Translations under genes and position numbers: made by a program
Source of the DNA: Cricetomys ansorgei
Taxonomy: Eukaryota; Chordata; Mammalia; Rodentia; Nesomyidae
Direction: 5' to 3'
Assembly (NCBI GenBank): GCA_026225945.1
Contig: JAMJFZ010000320.1
Span: forward strand, 13,612,501-13,676,500
DNA length: 64,000 nucleotides
In this document: piece after piece, positions 36,528 to 47,440 of the stretch
Numbering within the stretch: the first letter of the stretch is position 1
Layout of the letters: every line of letters begins with the position of its first letter
Notes under the pieces: model-generated
Seen by the model: the letters and a program-made list of their open reading frames with translations, nothing else
Database searches by the model: none
Told to the model about the DNA's origin: nothing

Positions 36528-36935
36528 TTAGTTCTGTCAACTTAACACAATCTGTTATCATCTGGCAAAGGAGTCTCAATAAGGAACTACCAAGATGAGG
36601 ATGGCCTGTGGGCATGTCTATAAGGAATTTTCTTATTCAGGTCAAATGAAGCACAAAGACCTACCCTGGATACAGGCAACATCATCTCTTGGGCTGAGCC
36701 CAAGAAGGAAAGAGGAAGCTGAGTACTAGCAGGTATGCATGTATGCATTCTCTTTCTGCTCTTGACTGTGGACGATGTGACTAGCTGCGTCCAGTTCCAG
36801 CCATCTTGCGTCCTTACAATGACAGACTGTGACCTAGAATTATGAGCCAAGTAGGCCCTCCCCACCCCCCCTTAAGATACTTGTCATTTATCAGAGTATT
36901 AACAGCAACAGGAAAGCAAACTAAGATCTGAGTGC
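36528..36935 (+). repeat. Rodent medium-reiteration repeat, LTR-like
   Basis: GGTTAGTTCTGTCAACTTAA, TGGCCTGTGGGCATGTCTAT, TTGGGCTGAGCCCAAGAAGG and GACTGTGACCTAGAATTATG follow the same consensus as the copy at 30.0 kb and, in reverse, the one at 26.2 kb. Confidence 0.7.
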
Positions 36936-37065
36936 TAAGCTGATACCGAATTATTCTTTTACTTTATATCTTATTTCATATTTTGAACAGTTATCAAGGG
37001 TATGAGGGGTAGGAATAAGTCATTTCAACATACTTATGCTATACATTAGAAGTGATCTCTTTTGT

Positions 37066-37180
37066 TGGTGGCACATGAGAGTACAGGAGAACCAAAGTTC
37101 AAGGTCAACCTCAGCTACATATGGAGTTTGAGGTCAGCCTAGGCTATGTAGACCTTGTCTTAAAAATAACATGTTGAGGC
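37066..37180 (+). repeat. B1-type SINE, old and truncated
   Basis: GGTGGCACATGAGAGTACAGG, GAGGTCAGCCTAGGCTATGT and GACCTTGTCTTAAAA. Confidence 0.65.
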
Positions 37181-37189
37181 TGTTGCTGT

Positions 37190-37960
37190 TAAAATAAATT
37201 ATCCCTATCAGAAGCATGTAATTTGGAAAAATATCAGCATGAATACTCCTATCATCAAAACCCAAACAATGCAGTCATAAGTGACAAAGTCTTCCTGTGA
37301 CCCTTTGGTAGCCTTTTCTCACCCTACTCCCTACTGTTCACAGACAAACATTGATTGCTGCTAGGGTAAGTTCCAATTTTCTAGAACTGATTGTCACCCT
37401 ATAGCATTGGCTTCTATTGCTATATTTTGTGGTAAATCCACATCACTGGACACGCTAGAGTTCTTCCCTTCTATAGCTGGATCGACCGCCATGACATATA
37501 CCACATATACCACGATCTGTTTATTCATTTACTTGTTGCTTAGTGTTTAGATGGCTTCCAGATTTGGATATGACAAGGGAGCTGATGTGACTGTTGTGCA
37601 AGTTTTACTTCAGTGTCTGGAGTAGAATGCCTAAGGTACCTGACTTGTGGGTGGTGATCGAAACTGTTAAAATGTCCCCTAGAATGATTGCACAGTTTTG
37701 TATTCTTTGAATGTAAACATGGCAGTTGGTCCACTTCCACACCAACTCAGGATAAAGCCAAATTTTTGGCTCTCAGTACTTACATGGACATGCAGCAGCA
37801 TCTCCTGGCTTGGTTTGCATTTCCCTGAAGACAGAGATTACAAAGCTCTTCCAACAGGCACACGTGAAGCCTTCCCACAATCACTGTCAAAGTACCCATC
37901 TAAATCATTTGCCCATTTCAAAACTTATGTTGCTTTCTACTGAGATCCCTTCATACATCT
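37190..37960 (-). mobile_element. Ancient L1 3' region
   Basis: On plus: CACATATACCACGATCTG with TTTATTCATTTACTTGTTGC, TTGGTTTGCATTTCCCTGAA and AATCATTTGCCCATTTCAAA, in the order of reversed L1 ORF2/3' end. Heavily diverged. Confidence 0.75.
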
Positions 37961-38317
37961 GGAATGCAAGATACTAAATGGCACTTCCACATCATGCCTT
38001 GTCTTTTGAATCTCTTTCATAGTATTTTTGAAGCGCGTATCAATTGCGGCTCAAGTCCAACTTGACAATTTTTCTTCCGAAGGTTTTATTTGTTAGTATA
38101 TACAAAATTGAAAAAGCTCAATATTTCTGCCATATGTTGTCTGAAAAATTACAACAAATACATAGTTCAATTTATTTTAGTTAATTTTTATATAGTACAA
38201 AGTATGCCTCGTGTTGTTTGTTCCAAATAGATATCCACTTATTCCAACAAAACAAGTAATGTATAAACCTTTCTCTATTGATTTAATTTTTATATAAAAA
38301 TTAAGTGGACAGATATA

Positions 38318-38745
38318 TATGACAGGGCAAGATAGTGCAGAGGTTCCTCCATCTTGTTTCCTTGCAGAGGCCATTTTAGGTTTTAGTAGAATTTGATCTC
38401 TTTGATGGTAAGCCCTGTGGAAAATTTCCCAACTCTATTCTAGGAATTCGCGGTCAAGATGCCCAGCTAACTTATCTTGGCTTCTGTTAAACTGTCTGAT
38501 TGTGCTAAACCTCTCCCTTCAGCTAACTGCTTATCCTAGCTTCTGTTAAACTGCTTGTTGTGTAACACCTCCCACACAGCTGCCAACTGAGATGCCAGGA
38601 TGTTGGTTTTGCCTTTAAAAAAACTCTTAAATGCCTACTACTACACTGGTGTCTATAATATCTGAATGTAGTCCTGGGCATGGAACAAAGAGTTTCAGTT
38701 GGCTATAAACTGTATCATCTCTGGTGGGCTCCCTGCAACATACAT
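38318..38745 (+). repeat. Solo LTR-like repeat (same family as 9326-9690)
   Basis: CTTCTGTTAAACTGTCTGATTG occurs with a near repeat of the same phrase about 60 bp later, then CTGCCAACTGAGATGCCAGG and TTGCCTTTAAAAAAACTC. The internal near-duplication is absent from the 9.3-kb copy. Confidence 0.6.
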
Positions 38746-39387
38746 ATGAGTGTGTGTACTTGTGTAAGAATGTACTTCTGGATGTTACTATACCATACTG
38801 ATGTGACTATATTTACACTATTTTTTAACTTGATTATTTGTACCTTTTAACAAGAAATTACAAAATCTAAACACTGATGTGCAATTTTCCCAAGATTGTT
38901 TGTTTGGTTATTCAAATATTTTGTATTTCAAATTTTTGGAGGTAGTTTCACAAATGCTATCTAAAAGACGGTTCAAATCCTGATTATCATTCTGTTGAAT
39001 ACATGTCAGTGTGAAAACTGACATTTCACAGCACTGAGGCTTTCAACCCCTGATGTGCAGGCCACACTACTGAAATTTACCTTCTCGCTGGAGGACACAG
39101 TTACAGTTCCATCAAACCAGTGCCTCACTAGCTCACATTTCTATGCTATTCTAAGTGACATCTAATTTCCTCATTAATTGCTGCTTGCACAGAAATGAGT
39201 TTTGTAATGGTCACTGCTTCTGAGTTTTAAACCAGGAGTAAATCCTGGCTTTGTCAAACAATTCTGCAACTGTGAAAATAATGCTTGCTTTGGGATAAAC
39301 TGTTAAGATTTCTTCATTATCCCAAGTTTGCATTCTTGAGAAATTCCCTTTGGCTGCATCACTGTTTTGTTTTGTTTTTTTTAACAG

Positions 39388-39480
39388 ATTGTCAGCTTCA
39401 GACTGCTAGAATGTGAAGTGGGACTGTCTGCACTTACATCAGGATGCAGTCTCAGCATCGGTGAGGCTGGCCTTCATGAG
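39388..39480 (+). other. Possible unannotated internal exon (93 nt, splice-site bounded)
   Basis: A strong acceptor (TTTGTTTTTTTTAACAG) precedes 93 bases that are open in one frame for all 31 codons. A consensus donor (GAG then GTGAGTAC) follows. I recognise no protein family. It lies inside old L1-derived DNA on the strand opposite NEDD1, so it may be chance or an exon of a noncoding transcript. Confidence 0.2.
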
Positions 39481-39814
39481 GTGAGTACCATACCCTGCTT
39501 TCACAATGCTGCACGCATTTGTTCAGAACTGGGCGCTTCCTTAAATATTTAAAAGAATTAATCAATTTTCATACTTTTTGTCAGAAATACTTATAGGCGA
39601 CTTCTTTCATTCCTGATATGGATCATGTATGTTTTTGTCAGTAGTATGGCTGGAGGCTTATCAGTTTAACTTTGACAACTTGTAGTCAATGTAATTACAG
39701 TTATGTCTGTTTAAATCATTCATCCTGCTGTTTATTTTCTACTTGTCCCGTAACCTGTTTACCTTTCCAACTACTTCCTTTTGGATTTGTGTGAGTGTTC
39801 TTCTGTTGACCAGT

Positions 39815-40090
39815 GCAGGCATGCATGCACCACACCCCCACGTGGAGATCAGAAGACAACTGTCAATATTCACCTTCCAGATTGTTCGGCAGGGTGTTTT
39901 GTTTGAAGCGGTGTATGTCAGTCCAGTCGGTCCACAAGCTTCTAGGGGTCGTCCTGTCCTGCCTCACACCTCACAGTAGGTGCAACAGTGTTACAGATGT
40001 GCAGATTTCCCATGGATCCCGGGGGTTTAAACCCTGGTTCTCGTGCACACGTGATTACCCATTTAGCCATTTCCCAGACTGTTTTTTTTT
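39815..40090 (-). repeat. B4-type SINE
   Basis: On plus: CATGCACCACACCCCCACGT, AGCTTCTAGGGGTCGTCCTG and CACGTGATTACCCATTTAGC, ending in a T/G homopolymer near 40081-40100. Confidence 0.7.
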
Positions 40091-41215
40091 TGGGGGGGGG
40101 TGTTGTTTTATGGTTGTATCTTATCACTTGCACTAGTTTACTAGCTACTTATATACTTATTTTCCATCACAGCTGACACTCTTCCTTACCAAAGTCTACT
40201 CCCAGGAACCATCATCCTGAGATAGCCCATCTGGACAGGGTACTATTCACTGCGCCCTCACAACCTTGACCATAGCCCATATCCAGCTTTACCTTGGTTC
40301 ATAACGCAACATTTTATGTTTATCTTTGAGTAGGACTTAAAAGTGGGACATGTCTACAGTACTTAACATTTTTGCTCTCTGTTGCTGTGTAGCTATACTT
40401 TTTTATGTGGTATCATTTTCTGACGGAAGTCATTCTTGAACATTCCCTGTGGTTCCCTCTCCTTTCACCCTCTCTAGGTCTGAAACAAAGCTTTATTTCG
40501 TTTTCAGTTTTGAAAAGAATTTTCACTGGGTATAAATTTGAGCTGGAGCTCCACCTCTGGAACTGTAAAGATGTCCTGCCATAACACTGTTTCTTCTTCT
40601 GCACCCTTTTTCTTCAGATTCTTCTATTTTCAGTTTTCCCTGGCAGCTGGTTTTAAGAAACTTGCTGCCACTGGTTACACGGAGTATTCTGAGCACCTCT
40701 CTCGGGATGACTGTGCCGTGGTACCTAACGCTTCATACATAGTAACTATTGTGCACATCTTGTCCTTTGTTTTAAGTTTTCAATGGGAAGGTAGGTCCAA
40801 TCCTATTATTCCATTTTGGCCAGAGGCAAAAAGTTCAAGTTCAGATCGTCTATGTTTTGAATACAAAAAAATTGATTTATTGTACTCAGTGTTTAAATCC
40901 ATGACAAGTGTTTCACCTAGACACATAAAATTACTAAACTGTTTTACCAGACCCCCTTTAATACACAATATATACATCTATAGAAAAAGAAAATAGGAAA
41001 ATATTAGTAGATTAAAATATACCATATAGACAAAGAAATTCTGCATTCTAACCTTGATTGAATGACATATAAGAAAACTTGTTACAAGTCATAACGCCGC
41101 CATATCCACCAAGAAAAGACTACAACATCTTGATAGGCAAATAGATTTTCTGAGTCACATGGGAAAAGTCATATACCTGGTTTAGCGTTTGGAAATAATT
41201 ATTCATAGGTTTATA

Positions 41216-41221
41216 TTTATT
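41216..41221 (-). promoter_or_regulatory. NEDD1: Second candidate NEDD1 poly(A) signal AATAAA
   Basis: This is a canonical AATAAA on the minus strand about 1.15 kb past the stop. It would give a longer 3' UTR. Its use is inferred. Confidence 0.3.
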
Positions 41222-41716
41222 AAATATATCCTTCCATCTTCCATCGCTTTAGAAAGCCATAATGTTAGCAAACTAAGCTACACTTTAGTAAATATTTTGA
41301 ACCCAGAAAGCAAAATTGGGCAACAGACCTATATACAACATACACAGTTGAAATCTTTGGGCAAGAGGAAGAATGTAAACAGGTGGGTAGCCCCCCTAAT
41401 CCGATACTATCAATGTGTGGATCACAGCTGCAGATGAGCATGCCCAGCTACTGCCAATGTGAAAATTCTTTGCATGATGAACTTTTATAAATAATGCTAT
41501 GGTAAGGCTAACAGTAGAAAAATACTATTCACAGCACACTATAATTAGAGAGTTAATGGTTCAAAACACAGAAAAAGTAATCTATGCTTTTTACTTGCGA
41601 GAAAAAAAATGGCAATAATACTGTAATATTTAGTATCTGACAAGAATTTTTCATTGATTATAAATTGAGCCATGGTGATTAAAACCTTAATGATGTATGA
41701 TTTTGCATATTATTAA

Positions 41717-41722
41717 TTTATT
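41717..41722 (-). promoter_or_regulatory. NEDD1: Candidate NEDD1 poly(A) signal AATAAA
   Basis: This is an AATAAA hexamer on the minus strand about 650 nt past the NEDD1 stop codon. It is the first canonical hexamer downstream; an ATTAAA variant lies nearer the stop, near 42227. Its use is inferred. Confidence 0.3.
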
Positions 41723-42374
41723 AGATAATCAGCAGATGTATAGCCCTTGAATGTTTCAAACCCTTAAGTTTTTCATATTGAAAGTTAGGTAACCAGAGTA
41801 TAGCGCCATCAGAGGCAGACACAGTAACAGAAGTGCCAAAGGTACCGTGTATCTGTACAATTCAAAGCTTCCAATGTATCACACACATAAGCAATAAATA
41901 AGTCATACCTGGTGTCATCATGTTAACAAAATAGTTGCTAATCAATAGCATGAAAAAAAAAGTCCAATTGCCACTTTAAAATTATTTCTTCATAAAATAG
42001 AAGGTATACCAATGTTTTAAACGTCGGCTACCTAAACAAAATTTGGAATACAATTTGTCCATCAAAAATATATCTGTTTAAAAAAGTCATTTACAAAACA
42101 AACCTATCCTTATAAGCACACTTTCTTCTCTTAGGAAAAGGGCACTTAGTGTGAAGCTGACATGTTCAGAAGATAAAGATCCTGTTGACTTCCCTCTTAG
42201 GAAGATGGTAGGTAGTCTGTGCGGTTTTAATATAAAAATATAAATATGTCTGACAGGGATGGAATAGTGCTTGCTGCAAAATCCATTTTCAAGGCCATGA
42301 ACAATACTGATCCTGTGTGATTCTTAGTTGCCGGAAACTTCCCGAATCATAGAAAGCGAAGGCAGTCTGCGTCC

Positions 42375-42479
42375 TCAGAAGTGGGCCCGTAGTCTCTTGT
42401 TTTCCTCTCGCAGCCTTTCGATCTCGGCCACCAGGCCTTCATTCACCGAGTATCTTTCCAGCAAAGAGTGCATTTCATT
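42375..42479 (-). CDS. NEDD1: NEDD1 terminal coding exon J (C-terminal coiled coil and stop)
   Basis: The acceptor is CCCCCTTTCCCAG. The exon has 34 codons and TGA at 42377-42375. It encodes NEMHSLLERYSVNEG and an amphipathic end, IERLREENKRLRAHF, with the heptad spacing of a short coiled coil. In human NEDD1 this C-terminal region is required for gamma-tubulin association. The 3' UTR continues leftwards with no repeat for several hundred bases. Confidence 0.97.
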   Translation of the reverse strand, partial: NEMHSLLERYSVNEGLVAEIERLREENKRLRAHF

Positions 42480-42888
42480 CTGGGAAAGGGGGAAATGCTT
42501 TTTAAATTACTAGCTCTTCACACGACTGGGTAAGCTGTGTTTTACACGTTGAGCTGTCACTTCTTTTATGCTCAATTAACTAGCTAAATGGTATTTCTGG
42601 GACTTAACCATGAAGATTACTAGAGAAATTAAATATCAGGAAGATTTGTAGTCACACATTTGGGATTCTTTTTGCTTACTAATCAAAGAACAAATCTGTG
42701 CAAAAGAAGCCTTCACTATCACAAGCTAGAAAGCAGGTAAGCAGCTAAGGTCGACTTCACTGCTTAAAATGTCTGAAACTCCACTCACTTATCTTAGCAA
42801 TTAGCTGTAACAACTAAGTAAAAAATAGATTTTTTTCCTCAGATCTGCACACCATTACATTCTTTAGGACAGTATTTGTTATACATAC

Positions 42889-42955
42889 CAGTTGCATATG
42901 AAACTGTTTAATCATCTCCACTTGCAAATTCACAATGTCCCTATGGCAGGCTTCC
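42889..42955 (-). CDS. NEDD1: NEDD1 coding exon I (gamma-tubulin-binding helix, about residues 603-625)
   Basis: This 67-nt exon has acceptor TATTCTTCCCTAG and donor GTATGT. One base completes Arg, then 22 codons read EACHRDIVNLQVEM followed by IKQFHMQL. It is identical in character to known vertebrate NEDD1 and is predicted to be helical. It is too short to appear as a stand-alone open reading frame and was found by extending exon H to the known C-terminus. Confidence 0.96.
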
Positions 42956-43057
42956 CTAGGGAAGAATATAAATCACTGTTACAACTGTAACAATGTAACA
43001 ACTCTAGATTATTCACAAAGCACTTTCATTGTTTACATGATCAGATATTAATCACAG

Positions 43058-43235
43058 GTATGCCAGTGTGCCAGGGATGTTTACTGTCTAAGTGAAAATT
43101 GAGGCACTCATCAATCCTCAGAATGATGACCAGCATTTTGCCAATGAAGAAATGGAGATGGAGCAGTTCTAAGTCATCCAAGGTCACATAAAGGACTGAA
43201 CAGGCTGCCAGCCCTGGCTATCCACCTCTACATTT
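43058..43235 (+). repeat. MIR SINE
   Basis: GTGTGCCAGGGATGTTTACT, TTTGCCAATGAAGAAATGG and TCATCCAAGGTCACATAAAG follow MIR in order. Confidence 0.7.
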
Positions 43236-43455
43236 CTCTCACTGTGCTATAACCCTTAGATCACCGTGAGGAGTCAGACTTGTAAGCAAGTCTCGCTAGA
43301 TTATCAAGACCTTCCTCACTGTCAATGTCTTAACTACTGGAAAGAGTGCTGTCAGCAGAAAGGGGATATTTGATTGGCTCTAAGCACTTCATGCCTATAA
43401 AGGAAGGAACAGAAGTCGATAACTGTGACAATGACAATGCACACAGGACACATCG

Positions 43456-44102
43456 TCACATCATAGGAGCTCCCGTGTGCAGAGGAACAGCCCTGTGTGG
43501 AAGCTAGGGTCTACATTTCCTGTGTGGCCTGGGTGGGATTCAGGCACACCTTTAACCTGAGTATTCAGAAGGTGGTGGTAGACCATGCCTGTAATCCCTA
43601 AGACAGAAACGGTATGGAAGCAGACCGGAATCAGACCGGAAGCAGCACTCAGGAGTCAGTGAAGACATGTGAAGGAGATATCCGAGATGAGTCAGAGAAT
43701 GAGAACGTGTAAACTGCTAGGATGGACTTAGAAGGCTTCAGCCTTAGCCTTCCGAGACCTACAGCTGACTGAGCTGTTCTGACCAGCTCCTTCTGAACTC
43801 TGACTCTTCTCATCCTTACTCTGCTAACTCTGATTAGTCACTCTGTGTGCCACTCACTCTGACTCATCTCAGATGTCACGTCTTCACCGACTCCTTCTGT
43901 TCTGCTTCCTGTCTGCTTCCATACCGTTTCTGTCTTAGGGGTTATGGGCATGGACCACCACCACCTTCTGAATACTCAGGTTAAAGGTGTGCTTGCATTC
44001 CACCCAGACCACACAGGCCTCTGAATATAGACTCCAGGAATACAGACCCTAGCTCTCACACAGGGCTATTCATCTACACCCGTGAGTTCCCATCGGATGT
44101 GA
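43456..44102. repeat. Long inverted repeat, arms about 250 bp, loop about 145 bp
   Basis: The left arm (43456-43705) reads as the reverse complement of the right arm (43851-44102). For example, left CACACCTTTAACCTGAGTAT and GACAGAAACGGTATGGAAGC match right-arm segments at 43970-43992 and 43916-43936. The right half is a partial copy of the family at 2036-2995. The arms differ by scattered substitutions and a few indels. Confidence 0.88.
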
Positions 44103-44435
44103 CTGCTTAACTCTTGCAAAAAATCTTAAGTCTTCTGAACTTTATTGAGCAAAGATATGCTTTCCTTTAACATATATTTGTATAACATAAAATCCTCACT
44201 TAATGTTTACACTATAATTTAAGCAATACAAAAAAATAATATAGCCCAGGAAACCTATAGTGGTTCATATCAGATTTCAGAAATTCTATGCTTCCAAGTG
44301 TCATATAGTCTTACAGTAGCAATCCACTTGCTATGCTCTGGGCCCAGCCTCCTGACAACTGACGTCTGAACCACGTTCAGATTGCATTATTTCCATCTGC
44401 TATGGGCAGTCGAGTCTATACCGCCAACATACACA

Positions 44436-44625
44436 CTCCAGTGTCCACAGATGGCACGTCAGATAGGGGCCTGTGTTGTCCTGAGCGAGTGTGTATATAT
44501 CCTTCAAGCAACGCACCTCCAGTGTCCACAGATGGCACATCAGATAGGGGCCTGTGTTGTCCTAAGTGTGTATATATCCTTCAAGCAACGCACCTCCAGT
44601 GCCCACAGATGGCACGTTGGCTACA
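44436..44625 (+). repeat. Minisatellite, unit 77-81 bp, about 2.3 copies
   Basis: Units begin CTCCAGTGTCCACAGATGGC at 44436 and 44517, and CTCCAGTGCCCACAGATGGC at 44594, each followed by GGGGCCTGTGTTGTCCT and ATCCTTCAAGCAACGCAC until the array breaks off. Confidence 0.93.
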
Positions 44626-44861
44626 GACTTACTTACGTCTAGGTACTCATGAGAAACACAACAGAGTTTTGCTCCTGCTCTGTCATCTCACCGAAGCCGG
44701 TATCACTATACTTTTCACAGCACTCCGCCACAAAAGCGACATGGTATCACACTGCATCCCCTGCCTTCTGACGAGCTAGTAGCGTGAGTACTTTTCTGAG
44801 TTCATATACTGTTCCTCTTATGGAATATGCTGGTCATGATTTTTTATTCTTCATTGTAAAG

Positions 44862-45186
44862 TGTAGTTGTAAGTTGCTGTGGTGGCTCAGGAGAGGAGGA
44901 CACAGAGAAATTTTCATGGTTACAAACTCTGCCAGACCTCAGCAGAGGGAAACGCCGTCCTGGCCAGTGCCATACTCCACTGACAGTGGAACCCTGAGCA
45001 CCTGAGCTCAGGTGTTTTATTGATTCAGCTACCAACACTATGTGCGTATCATTAACAATCAAACATCCCCCACCCTGCAGAAATCCAACACCTGCAAACA
45101 ATACAAAACACCAAGACCTACGCATCCCTTTTTCTAACAGTGCACAAAAAAATAATTTTAAACACAACTGAAAATAAACTTCCACA
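44862..45186 (-). repeat. Solo retroviral-type LTR (same family as 11691-12013)
   Basis: On minus it begins TGTGGAAGTTTATTTTCAG, contains GAATCAATAAAACACCTGAG and TTTCCCTCTGCTGAGG, and ends CAACTTACAACTACA, so TG...CA ends and a poly(A) signal are intact. No coding viral sequence adjoins it. Confidence 0.8.
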
Positions 45187-45214
45187 AGAATAAGGTTTTT
45201 TGACAGCATCCCAG

Positions 45215-45290
45215 GCTAGCTTAGAATTTCTGATCCCGCTGCTCCCATGTGCTGGGATCACAGGCACATGTCACCACATCGTACTCACTG
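45215..45290 (-). repeat. B1-like fragment
   Basis: On plus: CAGGCTAGCTTAGAATTTCT and TGTGCTGGGATCACAGGCAC. Confidence 0.55.
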
Positions 45291-45611
45291 TAAACTTACA
45301 AAATCTGGCCATGAGATAAGAATTTTAATCACAAGATAACATAAAGTGCCAAGATAAAAAGGCACGTGCATTTGAATAAACAGGCTAACCCCCTTCAAAC
45401 TTTCCTTCTGAGTGTCTTGGTTCCCCCATCTCTGTTCTTCCACATATATTTTTGGAAGCGTTAGACCATCTTCTTTTAAAAACTTGGGATTTTTGATTGG
45501 AATTGCATTCAGTCTAGAGACAGATCCAGGTGAACTGACAGCTTCATAGCATCTTTCCATTTCCACTCCATTAAGTGTTAATGATTTGAAGTACATAAGA
45601 AAATATTCCCT

Positions 45612-45856
45612 TGGGGCTGGAAAAATGGCTTTGCGGTGAAGAGCATTTGTTATTCTTTGCAGAGGACATGAGCTTTGATCCCAGCACCCACATGGCAGCT
45701 AATAACTCTCTAACTTCAGTTTGAGAGGATCTGACAGTCCTCTTCTAGTTTCCATACTTCTCTGACTACACACGTACATGCAGGCAAAACACAAAATACA
45801 TACATAAAATCAATGCATCTTAAGAATGTTTCTTGCTTTAAAAAAAAAAAATAAAA
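45612..45856 (+). repeat. B2/B3 SINE
   Basis: TTGGGGCTGGAAAAATGGCT, TTTGATCCCAGCACCCACAT and a poly(A) tail at 45840-45855. Confidence 0.88.
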
Positions 45857-46800
45857 GGGGACTACCAGTGGACACTCCAACCAGCAGCGAATAAGTGCTC
45901 CCTTCTCTCACATACACATCTGCTATCATTTGGTTTCTTAATCTTGGCCATTTTGGCTGGAATAAATTGAAATCTCAAAAGAAAATGATGGTTAATGATA
46001 ATGAACATTTTTTAAAAAATCTTTCTCAGCCATTTGTCTTTCTTCATTTGTGCTCCCTGCTCCACTTTTTAACTGAGTTGTTTCTTGGTTTTGTTTTGGG
46101 TTGTTATTGTCTTTTTTTTTTTTTTGAGTTCTTTGTGTATTCTATCTAGACACTAAACCTCTGTCAAATATATCACTGATAAAGACTAACTTTCCAGTTC
46201 TTTAGACTGTTTCTTTACTCAAATGATGTTGTCCTTTGCTGTACAAAAGCTTTTCCGTTTTACGCCATCTCGTTCGTCAACTGTTGGTGTTAATGCTTGT
46301 GCTGCCAGGGGTCCCTTCAGAAAGTCCTTTCCTATAACAACTAAGTTCCAGCCTATTCTCGACTGTCCTTGATCCATTTGCAGTAGAACTCTATGCAAGA
46401 AGACCAAGGAGGACCTAGTTTAATTCTTCTACAGGCAGCTATCAAAACTGACCAGCACAATTTGCTGAAGATGCTGTCTTCTCGCCTGTGTGTTTTTGGT
46501 CCCTCTGTCAAAAATATAGGTGGTTATAGGTGTATAAAAACCGGTGTCCTCTATGGAGCAGCATGGCTATTTCTATACCAGTGCCAGGCTACTTTTATTA
46601 TATAGTTCCATAGTATAACACAATCAGGGATTGCAATACCTCTAGCAGTTCTTTGTTCAGAATTGTTTTGACTCTCCTGGCTATTTTACGTTTCCAAATG
46701 AAATTTAAAATTATTTTTTCAATTTCTGTGAAGAATCGTATTTTGATGGGGATTGCACTGAACCTGCAAATAAGTTTTGGTAAGATGGCATTTTCATAAT
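45857..46800 (-). mobile_element. L1 ORF2 fragment, first part
   Basis: On plus it reads reversed L1: CAACTGTTGGTGTTAATGCT, GACCAGCACAATTTGCTGAA, ATACCAGTGCCAGGCTAC and GATGGGGATTGCACTGAACC. The coding frame is broken by stops. Confidence 0.9.
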
Positions 46801-47215
46801 GTCTTTTTTTTATTTATATTATTATTTTTAAGTTTTTATTATACAAGTCTTTTACTTCCTTAGTTATATTTATCCCCTCACCACTAATCCCCCCGCCCTG
46901 ACTTTCTTCTGGGATGGAGAGCAGACATAGGCACAAAATCCTACTACTACCAGAAGAACTACTGGCATCTGATAGCTCCTGGGAGAGAAAAAGTCATCTT
47001 TCTTTAGTGCTGTAACCTTGGATCAGTGATCACCCTCCAGGGCAGGGTTCACTCCCAAGAGTAGTTAGGCAACACAAACCAACCTCAATCGGGCGGGGAA
47101 TAAAGAAGAAAAATCAAAGTTGGGTGAGTTGATGAGGGTGGATACGGAAGGAGTCGGGGTGTAAATGATCAAAATACATCGCATGAAATGCTCACAGAAT
47201 TAATAAAAATATTAT
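46801..47215 (+). mobile_element. L1 3' UTR fragment inserted in the minus-strand L1
   Basis: CTACTACCAGAAGAACTACTGG, GGATACGGAAGGAGTCGGGG and the terminal CATGAAATGCTCACAGAATT then AATAAAAATATT match a rodent L1 3' UTR end in plus orientation. The surrounding L1 runs the other way. Confidence 0.75.
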
Positions 47216-47340
47216 TTTAAAGAGAACTTCTTCCTATAAAGATCATCATCTTTGGTTAGCTGCATTCCTAAGCAACTTAATTTTTCAGTTGCAACTACAT
47301 CAGATTTATTATTTTTTTCTCTTACTTTCAGTATGACAAA
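47216..47340 (-). mobile_element. L1 ORF2 fragment, resumed after the insertion
   Basis: TTTGGTTAGCTGCATTCCTAAG and the following TTTTTCAGTTGCAACTACAT continue the reversed L1 text upstream of the break. Confidence 0.65.
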
Positions 47341-47359
47341 AACTGTATTAAAAAAACAG

Positions 47360-47440
47360 AAGTTGCTAGGTGCTAAGAGCATGTGCCTAGCATGCCTAAG
47401 TCCCAGGGTTGTGTCTGTTCTCCAGTATAGTAATAAATAA
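47360..47440 (+). repeat. ID-like SINE remnant
   Basis: GCTAAGAGCATGTGCCTAGC and AAGTCCCAGGGTTGTGTC. Confidence 0.5.

Larger units (their letters stand above)
38870..40745 (-). mobile_element. Ancient L1 ORF2 region, interrupted
   Basis: On plus: CAAGATTGTTTGTTTGGTTA, GTTTGCATTCTTGAGAAATT, TATGGCTGGAGGCTTATCAG and GAATTTTCACTGGGTATAAA, matching reversed L1 text in order with large gaps. A B4 SINE at 39815-40090 is inserted. The 152-codon open frame at 40538 overlaps this fragment. Confidence 0.6.
41200..42374 (-). other. NEDD1: Probable NEDD1 3' UTR, AT-rich and repeat-free; end not certain
   Basis: Sequence immediately after the NEDD1 stop is unique and AT-rich, without SINEs or L1. AATAAA hexamers on the minus strand occur at 41717-41722 (about 650 nt after the stop) and 41216-41221 (about 1.15 kb after the stop), with a further one at 40876-40881. 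Which one is used cannot be decided from sequence, since none has an obvious strong GT-rich element after it. Confidence 0.5.

Noticed and set aside
40538..40996. 152-codon plus-strand open frame
   Set aside because: Overlaps an old L1 fragment in antisense; no recognised family.
1..42000. RMST exons or its hosted microRNAs (miR-135a-2, miR-1251)
   Set aside because: Expected further downstream from human synteny. I looked for the miR-135a and miR-1251 mature sequences and did not see them.
44382..44779. Repetitive open frames of 86 and 125 codons
   Set aside because: Produced by the 77-81-bp minisatellite reading through.
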